Assembly: GCF_004005905.1 (NCBI RefSeq)
Contig: NZ_SACO01000003.1
Span: 372,001-436,000 of the forward strand
Length of the DNA stretch: 64,000 bases
Source: Novosphingobium umbonatum
GTDB lineage: Bacteria; Pseudomonadota; Alphaproteobacteria; Sphingomonadales; Sphingomonadaceae
Direction of reading: 5' to 3'
Shown here: piece after piece, positions 52,602 through 62,372 of the stretch
How positions within the stretch are numbered: the first letter of the stretch is position 1
How the letters are laid out: each line of letters begins with the position of its first letter
The notes under the pieces: generated by a model
Databases searched by the model: none
Seen by the model: the letters and a program-made list of their open reading frames with translations, nothing else
What the model was told of the DNA's origin: nothing
Translations under genes and position numbers: made by a program

Positions 52602-53285
52602 TTAACCCTGTGTTCCGTCCCGCTGGCCGCTGGTCAATTGCGCGACGGTTGCGCGTAATTCGGCCAGTTCAGCCTCCATCGTGGCAATCCGCACCGAAAC
52701 CGGCTCTGCATCCGCGCAAGGCTCCTTGCAGGGCGTGCCATAGGGAATGAAATCCTTGGCCCATGTTTCCGCCGCCACCAGAGTGGAACGCGCCTTCACG
52801 CCCACCATAGTCGCGCCCTCGGGCACATCCTCGGTCACCACGGCATTGGCGCCTACGCGGGCGCGGCGGCCCACAATGATCGGGCCCAGAATCTGCGCGC
52901 CCGAACCGATGATCGAATCATCGCTCAAGGTCGGGTGGCGCTTGCCCCCCACCCCATTGGCCGGATTGGTGCCGCCCAACGTGACGCATTGGTAGATGGT
53001 GACATTGTCGCCAATCTCCGCCGTCTCGCCAATCACGGTAAAGCCGTGGTCGATGAACAGATGGCGGCCAATCGTCGCGCCGGGGTGGATGTCGATGCTG
53101 GTCAGCAAACGGCTGATGTGATTGACCAGACGCGCCAAAAAGAACAATCGCGCCCGGAACAGGCCATGCGCCACGCGGTGAAAGGCCACAGCCCACAGGC
53201 CGGGATAAAGCAACACTTCCCAACGCGAACGCGGCGCAGGGTCGCGCTTCACAATGGAGTCCAGATAGGCGATCAGGCTTTTCAT
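52602..53285 (-). CDS. cysE: Serine O-acetyltransferase
   Basis: 227-residue CysE/EpsC-type enzyme that forms O-acetylserine for cysteine synthesis. The hexapeptide beta-helix shows IDIHPGATIGRHLFIDHG, VIGETAEIGDNVTIYQCVTLGG, GGKRHPTL and the metal/CoA-site region GSGAQILGPIIVG. The catalytic His lies in IDHGF. The C-terminal tail (about 180-227) ends in a coiled-coil (ATMEAELAELRATVAQL). ATG 53285 fits the family better than the longer frame. The short N-terminus is as in EpsC-type enzymes. Same strand as DUF2794. Confidence 0.93.
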   Translation of the reverse strand: MKSLIAYLDSIVKRDPAPRSRWEVLLYPGLWAVAFHRVAHGLFRARLFFLARLVNHISRLLTSIDIHPGATIGRHLFIDHGFTVIGETAEIGDNVTIYQCVTLGGTNPANGVGGKRHPTLSDDSIIGSGAQILGPIIVGRRARVGANAVVTEDVPEGATMVGVKARSTLVAAETWAKDFIPYGTPCKEPCADAEPVSVRIATMEAELAELRATVAQLTSGQRDGTQG

Positions 53286-53365
53286 ACGGCTTCTATCCCA
53301 CGGCCCACTCTTCAAGGCAAGCTAGGCCGCCTGATAGGGCAGGTATGCCATTCAGAGCAAGCGGA

Positions 53366-54007
53366 CTAGAGCAGGCGCGGTTCATCCGGCCCGTTGATCT
53401 CGTCCAGCGCCTCGCGCCAGATCGAAGGGCCAGCGGCAGCTTTGCGCTCCAGACTGATGCGGTCAATCGCCGCGACCAGCCTTTCGGCCCCCTGATGCGA
53501 CCGTTCGCAACGGGAGGACAGATAACGCCACGCATCCTCGCCCAAAGGCAGACCGCGCGCCTCGCAATGGACCGAGATGAGGTCCATCATCATCGCATCA
53601 TCGGGCACGCCGATTTCCAGCCACAGCGCCGCCCCCAGACGCGAACGCAGATCGGGCAAGGCAATCGGCCAGCCCCCTTCACGCAAGGTCGCGGTCAGCA
53701 ACAAAGATGTGCCCGCCTCCTGCGCGCGGTTCCAATGGTGGAACAGGTCGGTCTCATCGGCGCGGTCGGCATCATCCACCACCTCGCCCCCGCCCTGTTC
53801 GGCAAACCAGCGCGCCAACAGGCTTTTTCCCGAACGCGGCGGGCCCAGCAAAACGGCGGTGCGAAACGGCCAATCATCGGGGTGGGTCAGGCCCAGCACG
53901 GCCTGTTCATTGGCCTCTCCCACCACGATGCGCCCCGATCCCATCGGGTGCAAAGGCGTTAGAGGCAGGGCAATCTGTTCCGGCTCAACAAATTTCGACA
54001 CGATCAT
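53366..54007 (-). CDS. hdaA: HdaA, DnaA regulatory inactivator (AAA+)
   Basis: 213-residue Hda homologue that couples the sliding clamp to ATP hydrolysis on DnaA (RIDA) and so prevents over-initiation. The clamp-binding motif QIALPL is at residues 11-16. The P-loop GPPRSGKS is at 55-62. The Walker B region is degenerate (VVDDADRAD), and a sensor-like TLREGGW and LRSRLGAALWLEIG follow. The protein is short because it lacks DnaA domain IV. ATGA overlap with the DUF2066 gene upstream, the usual sphingomonad order. Confidence 0.92.
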   Translation of the reverse strand: MIVSKFVEPEQIALPLTPLHPMGSGRIVVGEANEQAVLGLTHPDDWPFRTAVLLGPPRSGKSLLARWFAEQGGGEVVDDADRADETDLFHHWNRAQEAGTSLLLTATLREGGWPIALPDLRSRLGAALWLEIGVPDDAMMMDLISVHCEARGLPLGEDAWRYLSSRCERSHQGAERLVAAIDRISLERKAAAGPSIWREALDEINGPDEPRLL

Positions 54008-55317
54008 TTCCGAATACGCAACGTGCCGCCCGCAACGCTCACCTGCCAGCCCTTGGCGCGCAGGGCCGCAGCCAGCACATCGGGCGCGCCGCCAAATTGG
54101 GCGCGCATCACCGACGTGCCGCCAATGGCGATAGAGGTGGTGGCGGCTTCCCCCACCCCTGCCGTGCCGCGCACCGCGGCCAGCGCCAGATCCACCGCCC
54201 GCGCATCGGGCGAGGCAAATTGAATGGTGATAGACTGTGTGGGCACCAAAGGCTTGGCCTCGATTCGCGGAGCCTCGGCCACGGGGGCCACCTCCGCCGC
54301 CGACACCGCCGCCGATTCGGCCGCCAGCGCTGCCGCCTCTGCCGCGCGACCACGCTCGATCACCGAGGCAAGGCCCGGATCGATGCTGGGGTGATCGACC
54401 GACAGGGTGGGATCGGGATGCAACAGGCCCTTGGCCAGAGCATCGGTATAAAGCTGGTCCATCCGCGCCAAGGCCTGCGCCAACATCGCGGGCAAACCGT
54501 CCTCATCCTTGGCCTGCAAGGTAAAGCTGCCGATCACGCGATTGTCGGGGCCATAACGCGCGGTGAACGTGCCCTGCACGGGGCCACCGGGCCATTGCCG
54601 CTCCAGCCTTGCCACCGGGATCAACACATCGCTGGCGCTGAACTGGTCCAGAATGCCGCGCCACCACACGCGGCTGCGGCGACCGGGCTGCCCTGCGGTG
54701 ATCAGCAGCGATTCGCCGCCTGCCCCGCTGGCGCGCACATAATCAATCGCGCTGGCACCGGTGCGATATTCGGCCCAGACCTTTTGCCAAGGCCCGCGAA
54801 TTTCGAACACCTGCCCCACGCCGCCCGAATACAGCACCGGAATGACCAGCATCGGCGCCGAGCGCAGCTTTACCCCGCCGCTGCCCGCGCCATATTGCGC
54901 CGCGCGACCGCGATCAAAGGCTACCACCAATTTGCCGCGATAGCGATGCGGGCCGATCTCTTCGGATTCGACCACCACACCGGCCACCAGAGATTCGATG
55001 GTGCCAGCATCCAAAGCAGGCCCATGGGCCGCTTCCCACGCCTTTTTATAGGCTTCGCGCCAGGCATTCATCTTGGCTTCTTCGCCGGTGCGGCCGGTAC
55101 CTTCCACCTCGATACCGCCAATCTCGATATCATTGGTGGCCACGACAGGGGCGATTCCCCGCTCACCCTCCACCTGCGCGATCAAGGCCTGCGGGCCAAC
55201 AAAGGCCACGCCCGCAATGCCGCAAAAAGCCGCGCCCATGGCGATGCGTGCCCCCATGCTGGAGCGAGCCATCAGGCGTTTGAAACGCGGGGCGAAAGGG
55301 GCGCTTTGGCTGGTCAT
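54004..55317 (-). CDS. DUF2066 domain-containing exported protein
   Basis: 437-residue protein. A signal anchor (about 25-48, MGAAFCGIAGVAFVG) is followed by the DUF2066 signature: VEGTGRTGEEAKMNAWREA, KVWAEYRTG-like WQKVWAEYRTGASAIDYV and DQFSASDVLIPVARLERQ. A C-terminal region of Ala/Glu-rich linker and a small domain (SPDARAVDLALAAVRG) completes it. Function unknown; it is nearly always linked to hdaA in this group. ATG 55317 is preferred over a longer frame that reaches back toward purM. Divergent from purM. Confidence 0.85.
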   Translation of the reverse strand: MTSQSAPFAPRFKRLMARSSMGARIAMGAAFCGIAGVAFVGPQALIAQVEGERGIAPVVATNDIEIGGIEVEGTGRTGEEAKMNAWREAYKKAWEAAHGPALDAGTIESLVAGVVVESEEIGPHRYRGKLVVAFDRGRAAQYGAGSGGVKLRSAPMLVIPVLYSGGVGQVFEIRGPWQKVWAEYRTGASAIDYVRASGAGGESLLITAGQPGRRSRVWWRGILDQFSASDVLIPVARLERQWPGGPVQGTFTARYGPDNRVIGSFTLQAKDEDGLPAMLAQALARMDQLYTDALAKGLLHPDPTLSVDHPSIDPGLASVIERGRAAEAAALAAESAAVSAAEVAPVAEAPRIEAKPLVPTQSITIQFASPDARAVDLALAAVRGTAGVGEAATTSIAIGGTSVMRAQFGGAPDVLAAALRAKGWQVSVAGGTLRIRK

Positions 55318-55460
55318 AGTCTCAATCTTGAGCCTATTGCCCAATCCCCCATGGAAATCCAGCCAAGAAAGCGCTAGGCGCGCGGTCAAACCTGTGGGCG
55401 AAGCTGTGGCTAAATGCAGCGGCCCCGCCCGAAGCGACCCGTTAAAAAGAGAGCAAGCCG

Positions 55461-56570
55461 ATGACCGACACCAACAAATCCGGCCCCGCCAGCTACACCT
55501 ATGAAGACGCAGGTGTGTCGATTGCGGCGGGCAATGCGCTGGTCAAAGCCATCGGCCCGCTGGCCAAGAGCACGCGCCGCCCGGGTGCCGACGCCGATCT
55601 GGGCGGCTTTGGCGGCTTCTTCGATCTGCGCGCGGCGGGCTATCAGGACCCCATTCTGGTGGCGGGCAATGATGGCGTGGGCACCAAGGTGAAACTGGCC
55701 ATCGACCATGATCGCCATGACAAGATCGGCATCGACCTTGTCGCCATGTGCGTCAACGATCTGATCGTGCAGGGCGCAGAACCTTTGTTCTTCCTCGACT
55801 ATTTTGCTACCGGCAAGCTGGAAAACGGCGTGGCAACCCGCGTGGTGGCCGGCATTGCCGAAGGCTGCCGCATGGCAGGCTGCGCGCTGATCGGCGGCGA
55901 GACGGCCGAAATGCCCGGCATGTATGCGGCCGGTGACTATGACCTTGCCGGTTTCTGCGTCGGCGCGGTGGAACGCGGCGAGCAATTGACCGGCGACCGC
56001 GTAGCCGCTGGCGATGTGCTGCTGGGTCTGGCCTCGTCGGGCGTGCATTCCAACGGCTATTCGCTGGTGCGCCGTCTGGCCGCCGACAAGGGCTGGAAGC
56101 TGGACCGCCCCGCCCTGTTCGATGCCGACCGCTTGCTGATCGATTATCTGATCGAACCGACTCGCATCTATGTGAAGGCGCTGCTGCCCTTCATTCGCTC
56201 TGGCCGTATCAACGCGCTGGCTCATATCACCGGCGGCGGCCTGCTGGAAAACGTGCCCCGCGTGCTGCCCGAAGGCCTGCATGCCCATATCAGCGCCGAC
56301 GCGTGGGAGCAGAGCCGCCTGATGGCTTTCCTGCAGGCGCAGGGCAATATCGAGCCGGAAGAAATGGCCCGCACCTTCAACTGCGGCATCGGCATGGTGC
56401 TGGCGGTCAAGCCTGATGAAGCCGAGGCGCTGGCCGCCGATCTGGCCGCCGCTGGCGAAACCGTCCATCGTCTGGGCGATATCCGCGAAGGCGCACGCGG
56501 CTGCACCGTTTCGGGCAGCGCGGAAAGCTGGAGCGCCCGCGCCGACTGGACCGCCACGCATAATGCGTAA
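55461..56570 (+). CDS. purM: Phosphoribosylformylglycinamidine cyclo-ligase (AIR synthetase)
   Basis: 369-residue PurM that closes the imidazole ring of AIR using ATP. Signature words are [54 protein letters not shown] and [15 protein letters not shown] (each family-diagnostic). GAGAG lies about ten bases upstream of ATG 55461. The last codons overlap purN by 8 bases, so purM-purN form a coupled pair. Confidence 0.97.
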   Translation: MTDTNKSGPASYTYEDAGVSIAAGNALVKAIGPLAKSTRRPGADADLGGFGGFFDLRAAGYQDPILVAGNDGVGTKVKLAIDHDRHDKIGIDLVAMCVNDLIVQGAEPLFFLDYFATGKLENGVATRVVAGIAEGCRMAGCALIGGETAEMPGMYAAGDYDLAGFCVGAVERGEQLTGDRVAAGDVLLGLASSGVHSNGYSLVRRLAADKGWKLDRPALFDADRLLIDYLIEPTRIYVKALLPFIRSGRINALAHITGGGLLENVPRVLPEGLHAHISADAWEQSRLMAFLQAQGNIEPEEMARTFNCGIGMVLAVKPDEAEALAADLAAAGETVHRLGDIREGARGCTVSGSAESWSARADWTATHNA

Positions 56571-57519
56571 TCGCGCAAAAGTCGCCGTCCTCATCTCTGG
56601 CGGCGGCACCAATATGGCCGCGCTGCTCTATGCCAGCCGCGCGGATGATTGCCCGTTCGAAATCGTGCTGGTGGGCTCGAACAACCCCGACGCGGGCGGC
56701 CTGAAACTGGCCGCTGCCGAGGGCGTGCCCACCTTTGCCCTGCCCCACAAGGGCATGGCGCGGGCCGATCACGACATGGCCATGGATGCCGCCATCCGCG
56801 CCAGCGGCGCCGAATATGTGGCGCTGGCTGGCTATATGCGCATTCTGACGCCGGAATTTGTGGCCGGATGGGAGGGGCGGATGCTCAATATCCACCCCAG
56901 CCTTCTGCCCAAATACAAAGGCCTGCACACGCATGAACGCGCCATTGCAGCGGGCGACAGCCATGGCGGCGTAACCGTGCATCTCGTCACCGCCGAACTG
57001 GACGACGGGCCAATCCTTGGCCAGACCCCCGTGGCCATCATCGCTGGCGACACGGCCGACAGCCTCGCGGGCCGCGTCCTCTTCGCCGAGCACCAACTCT
57101 ACGCCCGCTGCCTGTCCGAACTGGTCACCCGCCCCTATCGCGCCGACTGGCTGCTGGAACAGGTCAAGGCCCTAGCCATCGCCCTGCCCGAAGCGGAATA
57201 TCGCGAAAGCCACGGCGCCCCCGCATGGAGCATCAAGGGCGGCAAATTCTTCGCCTATTTCAACGACCAGCACCATGGCGAGCCCCATATCGCCCTACTC
57301 GTCAAAACCAGCGGCCAAGACGAACTCTCCGACCTGATCGAAGCCGCCCCCCACATCTGGTTCCGCCCCGCCTATTACGGCGCCAGCGGCTGGGCCGGCC
57401 TCATCCTCAACCGCGATGATGTCGATTGGGACCAAGTAAGCGAATGGCTGGCCCGTAGCTGGCGTTCCGTCGCGCCCAAGCGCCTGACCAAGCTGATGGA
57501 TGTGGCGGAGGGGTTTTAG
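56563..57519 (+). CDS. purN: PurN fused to an MmcQ/YjbR-like domain
   Basis: 318 residues. Residues 1-205 are a complete glycinamide ribonucleotide formyltransferase: [18 protein letters not shown], the folate-loop [12 protein letters not shown] with the catalytic Asn and His, and [13 protein letters not shown] with the catalytic Asp. Residues 206-318 are a separate MmcQ/YjbR (DUF419-like) DNA-binding-fold domain: [50 protein letters not shown] and the Asp/Trp-rich [20 protein letters not shown] tail (in parts). Typical PurN is about 190-220 residues, so this is a fusion. ATG 56563 is preferred; starts further upstream lie in purM. Confidence 0.92.
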   Translation: MRNRAKVAVLISGGGTNMAALLYASRADDCPFEIVLVGSNNPDAGGLKLAAAEGVPTFALPHKGMARADHDMAMDAAIRASGAEYVALAGYMRILTPEFVAGWEGRMLNIHPSLLPKYKGLHTHERAIAAGDSHGGVTVHLVTAELDDGPILGQTPVAIIAGDTADSLAGRVLFAEHQLYARCLSELVTRPYRADWLLEQVKALAIALPEAEYRESHGAPAWSIKGGKFFAYFNDQHHGEPHIALLVKTSGQDELSDLIEAAPHIWFRPAYYGASGWAGLILNRDDVDWDQVSEWLARSWRSVAPKRLTKLMDVAEGF

Positions 57520-57937
57520 TTTAAGGATTTAGAATTGCCTCCGGCGGGGGTTTTTATGCCTCCGGCGGGCAAAGGGCGGGGGCCCTTTGCAAACCCGATA
57601 ATGGGGGGATTTCCGACCAGATCACGACGTTCCGGTTAGGTGCTTGGAATGACGGCTTCCGCCAACACCGGTCATTTCGCGCCGCGGACACTGTCTCTGC
57701 GCGTCCCATGCATGTCGCTAAAGGCCCCGGCATACGCCATCGCGATCCGTCACAGCGTCAGCCAGCAACCCAGGAGTGATACTCCGTGCGCTAGGGCTAC
57801 CCCCAAAGTCCGAGACGTTGCCAGCTGGTCTTTTTTTGCGTGATATTCGAGGCGCCGTTCAGAAATACATGCTGTCCTAGGGCAAAACTGCGGGCAAAAT
57901 CGGACGTGTCGTGGACGAAGGTGATTTGCAAGAAAAC
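57520..57937. other. Non-coding stretch with one dispersed repeat (418 bp)
   Basis: No supported gene. It contains the third copy of the 41-bp-family repeat (57557-57596) and a partial copy just before it. From about 57600 to 57937 the sequence lacks the codon rhythm of the neighbouring genes on both strands. It may hold the end of an inserted segment, since the gene content changes from housekeeping to accessory here. A 44-codon minus-strand frame near 57800-57930 looks accidental. Confidence 0.5.
57536..57596 (+). repeat. Third copy of the dispersed repeat, with a partial duplicate
   Basis: Bases 57557-57596 repeat the 8741-8776 unit (TGCCTCCGGCGGGCAAAGGG onwards, ending CCCTTTGCAA) including its internal 8-bp hairpin. 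TGCCTCCGGCGGG at 57536-57548 is an additional truncated copy. It follows the purN stop by 16-40 bases, so it can also act as a transcript end. Confidence 0.85.
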
Positions 57938-58843
57938 TCAGAAACTGCCCATCTGCTGTTCGATCAGAAAATCGATCACAGCGCGGATGCGTTTTGCCCG
58001 CTGGCTGTTTTTCGGGAAATAGAGGTAGAGCGGTGGATAGGTTCGCCAGTGGGGTTCGAGCACAGGCAGGAAGGTATCACGATCAGGCAAGGCTGCATGG
58101 ATCGGTTCGAACAGGCGCCCGATGCCGAGGCCCTGCCGTATGGCATCGGCGGTCACCTCGATATCATTGGTGACGATAGGCGAAGGCATGTCGATGGCAA
58201 GTTCATCCCCATCCTGATCGACAATCAACGGCAACATGCGGTTAGCGGTGATGAAACGGTAGCCGATCAATCGGTGGTTTCTGAGGTCCTGCGGCGTGGC
58301 GGGTATGCCATGACGCAGGGCATAGGCGGGCGAGACATAGAGACCTTCGCGCATAGCGGGCATCAGCCGACGGGCAATCATGCCTTCCTCAAGCCGATCC
58401 CCAAAACGGATTCCCAGGTCAAAACCTTCGGCAATCATGTCGATGGTGCCATCTGAAATCGAGATTTCCAGCTGGATATGCGGATAGGCCTCATAAAATG
58501 CGGCCAGAACCGGGCGCAAAACCCATTGATAGGCGAAGCGTGCCATGGTGATGCGTACGGTGCCACTGGGCAACTGCCCCAAGTCCTGCACGCTTTCAAA
58601 GGCATAGTCGAGCTGGCGCACGGCATCCTGCGTGCGCTCGCGCAACATCTGGCCCGCCTCGGTAATTTCCAGCTTGCGCGTTGTGCGGTGGAACAGGGGG
58701 AGGCCGGCGCGCGCCTCCAGCGCCTTGAGCGATTTGCTGATGGCTGGAACGCCCAGTTCCAGCCGCCGTGCGGCGCCCGTGATGCTGCCTTCGGCGGCGA
58801 TGGCGTGAAATATGGTCAAATGATGGAAAATCGCGCCTTCCAC
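57938..58843 (-). CDS. LysR family transcriptional regulator
   Basis: 301-residue LysR-type regulator. The winged helix-turn-helix (2-60) reads HHLTIFHAIAAEGSITGAAR and LELGVPAISKSLKALE, with LFHRTTRKLEITEAG at the wing. The effector domain (90-290) follows the PBP2 pattern (GTVRITMARFAYQWVLRPVL, GYRFITANRMLPL). It resembles the CrgA/AaeR subgroup that often controls an adjacent reductase or efflux gene. Start GTG 58843 is used. It is divergent from the flavodoxin-fold oxidoreductase at 58955, across a 111-bp region with a palindromic site. Confidence 0.9.
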   Translation of the reverse strand: MEGAIFHHLTIFHAIAAEGSITGAARRLELGVPAISKSLKALEARAGLPLFHRTTRKLEITEAGQMLRERTQDAVRQLDYAFESVQDLGQLPSGTVRITMARFAYQWVLRPVLAAFYEAYPHIQLEISISDGTIDMIAEGFDLGIRFGDRLEEGMIARRLMPAMREGLYVSPAYALRHGIPATPQDLRNHRLIGYRFITANRMLPLIVDQDGDELAIDMPSPIVTNDIEVTADAIRQGLGIGRLFEPIHAALPDRDTFLPVLEPHWRTYPPLYLYFPKNSQRAKRIRAVIDFLIEQQMGSF

Positions 58844-58891
58844 GGGTCATTCTTTCTCATTTGGAAATTCTGATTATGTCTGATCCTATCT

Positions 58892-58909
58892 AAATGACAA
58901 AAGTCATTT
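58892..58909. promoter_or_regulatory. Palindrome AAATGAC-N4-GTCATTT in the LysR/reductase divergent region
   Basis: A 7-bp perfect inverted repeat (58892-58898 and 58903-58909) lies 49 bases upstream of the LysR start and 46 bases upstream of the reductase. Position and symmetry suit a LysR-type binding site controlling both genes. Inferred. Confidence 0.5.
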
Positions 58910-58954
58910 GCGCTATCTGGCGGTGATCGTAACGCCCAACCGCTGGAGGCTCGC

Positions 58955-59521
58955 TTGAGCAAAGTCCTCATCCTGTCTGGCCACCCTGATCTTGATGCAT
59001 CGCTGGCCAACCGCATCATCCTTTCCGATCTGGCCGATGAGCGTGGCATCGCCCCCGAAATCCGCCGTCTCGACCGGCTTTATCCCGATTACCGCATCGA
59101 TGTGGCCGCCGAACAGACCGCATTGGTCGCCGCCGATGTCATCGTGTGGCAATTCCCGTTCTATTGGTACGCGCTGCCCGCCCTGTTCAAGAAATGGGTC
59201 GATGACGTGCTAGTCTTCGGCTTTGCCCATGGCGTGGGCGGCGACAAGCTGCACGGCAAGACGCTGGTTCTCTCCTTCACCACCGGCGCGCCCGAGGCCG
59301 CTTATGCCCATGGGCAACCGATGAACCATACGGTCGAGGAATTCCTGCCGCCGCTGCGCCAGACTGCGGCGCTGTGCGGGTTGAAGCTGGCAGATCCAGT
59401 CCATTCGCACGGGATGATGTTTATTCCGGGCGTCACCAGTGATGCCCAGCGCGCCGAGGTGGAGGCACGCGCCCACAACCATGCCGCGCGCCTGATTGCC
59501 ACCCTTCAACCACTGATCTGA
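58955..59521 (+). CDS. Flavodoxin-fold NAD(P)H oxidoreductase (KefF/YwrO-like)
   Basis: 188-residue flavoprotein of the NAD(P)H dehydrogenase (quinone) type. The FMN phosphate loop is ILSGHPDLDASLANR and the redox-site word is WQFPFYWYALPALFKKWVDD; the HSHGM region is near the end. These enzymes reduce quinones and similar electrophiles by two electrons, avoiding radicals. The start is TTG 58955, with GGAGG seven bases upstream, and no better ATG exists. First gene of the presumed reductase-DUF1330-SDR unit under the LysR regulator. Confidence 0.88.
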   Translation: MSKVLILSGHPDLDASLANRIILSDLADERGIAPEIRRLDRLYPDYRIDVAAEQTALVAADVIVWQFPFYWYALPALFKKWVDDVLVFGFAHGVGGDKLHGKTLVLSFTTGAPEAAYAHGQPMNHTVEEFLPPLRQTAALCGLKLADPVHSHGMMFIPGVTSDAQRAEVEARAHNHAARLIATLQPLI

Positions 59522-59541
59522 CCCATTCAGGAGGATAACCC

Positions 59542-59835
59542 ATGAGCAATCCCACCTATTTTATCGCGGAGGTCGAGATCTGCGACGCGGCGGCCTTGCA
59601 GCCCTATCTTGATGCCGTGGGCGCCACCATTGTGCCCTTCGCGCCGCAGATGCTGGTCAATGGCGATGCCGTGACCCAGCTGGAAGGCCAGGGCCCCGAG
59701 GGCAAGATCGTCATCATGCGCTTTGACAGCAAAGAGGCGGCGCTCGGCTGGTACAACTCGCCCGCCTATCAGGCGATCATTGGGTACCGGACCAACGCCA
59801 CCATCAGCCGCACCTATCTGGTCGAAGGCCTGTAA
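59542..59835 (+). CDS. DUF1330 family protein
   Basis: 97-residue dimeric alpha/beta-barrel-like protein of unknown function. The signature pieces are YFIAEVEICDAAALQPYLDA, MRFDSKEAALGWYNSPAYQ and IIGYRTNATISRTYLVEG. AGGAGG precedes the ATG by about 8 bases. It lies between the reductase (20 bases) and the SDR (24 bases) on the same strand, in the same operon. Confidence 0.9.
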   Translation: MSNPTYFIAEVEICDAAALQPYLDAVGATIVPFAPQMLVNGDAVTQLEGQGPEGKIVIMRFDSKEAALGWYNSPAYQAIIGYRTNATISRTYLVEGL

Positions 59836-59859
59836 GCCCGTTTGGTAAGGACGAACCCC

Positions 59860-60612
59860 ATGGATAACAACATTTCCGGCAAGACTGTCATCATCACCGG
59901 CGCTTCCTCGGGCATTGGCGAGGCCACCGCCCGCCTGTTGGCCGCGCGCGGGGCGAGGCTGGTGCTGGGCGCAAGGCGCGAGGACCGGCTGAACACCATC
60001 GTCGAGGCGATCCGCAAGGACGGCGGCCAGGCTATCGCGCAGGCGCTGGATGTGACCAGCCCGGACTCCAACGCCGCCATTGTCGAGCGGGCAAAGGCCG
60101 AATTTGGCCGCATTGACGCCATTTTTCTCAACGCGGGACTAATGCCCAATTCGCCCATTTCTGCGCTCAAAACCGATGAATGGCGCCAGATGGTCGATGT
60201 CAACATCAGCGGTGTGCTCAATGGCGTGGCCGCCGTGATGCCCACTTTTGTCGCGCAAAAATCGGGCCATGTCATCGCCACCTCCTCGGTCGCCGGGCTC
60301 AAGGCCTATCCCACCACCGGCGTTTATTGCGGCACCAAGTGGTTTGTGCGCGCCTTCATGGAAGTGCTGCGCATGGAATCGGCTAATGAAGGCACGAACA
60401 TCCGCACCGCCACCATCTATCCGGCCGCGATCAACACCGAATTGCTAGACACGATCAGTCATGCCGGTGTGTCGGAAGGGATGCGTGCACTCTACAATCA
60501 ATATGGCATCGCACCCGAACGCGTGGCCGATGTGGTGGCCTATGCGCTGAACCTGCCCGCCGACACCACCGTCAACGAATTCACCATTGGCCCGGCCAAC
60601 CAGCCCTGGTGA
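59860..60612 (+). CDS. Short-chain dehydrogenase/reductase
   Basis: 250-residue classical SDR. The NADP(H)-binding motif TGASSGIGEATARLL is at the N-terminus. The active site has N in INVSGV-like VNISGVLNG, Ser in SSVAGLKAYP and the YxxxK pair in GVYCGTKWF. It probably reduces a small carbonyl compound; the substrate is unknown. ATG 59860 with AAGGA nearby is preferred over a longer start. Last gene of the operon that begins at 58955. Confidence 0.9.
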   Translation: MDNNISGKTVIITGASSGIGEATARLLAARGARLVLGARREDRLNTIVEAIRKDGGQAIAQALDVTSPDSNAAIVERAKAEFGRIDAIFLNAGLMPNSPISALKTDEWRQMVDVNISGVLNGVAAVMPTFVAQKSGHVIATSSVAGLKAYPTTGVYCGTKWFVRAFMEVLRMESANEGTNIRTATIYPAAINTELLDTISHAGVSEGMRALYNQYGIAPERVADVVAYALNLPADTTVNEFTIGPANQPW

Positions 60613-60872
60613 GGTACTACAGTGCAATCTCCGGGGCCCCACAAGGCGCCCAGAGATTGCGCCTTGGGCATGAGTTGCGACAAACGCAATGGTGCGCGCA
60701 TCCGATGACCCGTCACTTCCAATAAAGCAAATGGACGTACCCAACCACACGGTCTAAACAAGTTGGTATGACGTGTGGAAAGCCCACCATAGGCATGATG
60801 CAAGTTCAGTTCCAGCTGAGGGTTAAGGCCGTTTGATCCTAACTAGCTAGTAAAAATGAATTTTTGGCCCGC

Positions 60873-61880
<1,008 letters not shown>

Positions 61881-62372
61881 TTATGGGCGCTGCCAGACGA
61901 CGCGCCAATGTTCGGCCGGATTGGTAGAGGTGATAATCAGGCGATTGCCTTCCAACCGGATCGCGCGGGGCAGATCGCGCCCCACCAGATCGCGCACCAG
62001 CGCGCCATCGACATGGAACACCATGCTCTTGCCATCCGGCGACATTTTGAACGTGCCATAGGAGGCTTCGTAGCCGCCGTGAGAATAGGCGTTGATCATG
62101 CTTTCCGGCAGCATGACCTGCACCGCCATATGGCCATCTTCGGTCAGCGTCAGTAGCCCGCAACAAGGGGTTGTCTGCATTTGCCCATCGGGGCCGGGCT
62201 GTTCCAGACTGGCGATCTGCCATGCGCCCAGAATGTTCTGGCGAGCCTGCACGGCCGCTTGGGATGCCGGTGCGCTTGTCGCGGACGGTTCGGTCGCCTG
62301 CGCCGGTGCAGTCACGCCCGAAACCAGCGCGAGTGCCATGGCCATGCTTGTCATACTATCATTCCGCTGCAT
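61881..62372 (-). CDS. Exported lipocalin-like domain protein
   Basis: 163-residue protein with a signal peptide (about 1-26, MTSMAMALALVSGVTAPAQA after six extra residues) and a lipocalin-like domain: ILGAWQIASLEQPG at the start, then TLTEDGHMAVQVM, YEASYGTFKMSPDG and the closing GNRLIITSTNPAEHW. These are small beta-barrels of unknown ligand, often next to redox genes. The start may be ATG 62372 or an internal ATG. Its 5' end overlaps the preceding metallo-beta-lactamase gene by 14 bases. Confidence 0.78.
   Translation of the reverse strand: MQRNDSMTSMAMALALVSGVTAPAQATEPSATSAPASQAAVQARQNILGAWQIASLEQPGPDGQMQTTPCCGLLTLTEDGHMAVQVMLPESMINAYSHGGYEASYGTFKMSPDGKSMVFHVDGALVRDLVGRDLPRAIRLEGNRLIITSTNPAEHWRVVWQRP

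Noticed and set aside
57800..57930. 44-codon minus-strand frame beginning TTG with ITFVHDTSDFARSF
   Set aside because: Too short, no ribosome site and no recognisable family; could be a remnant but not supportable.
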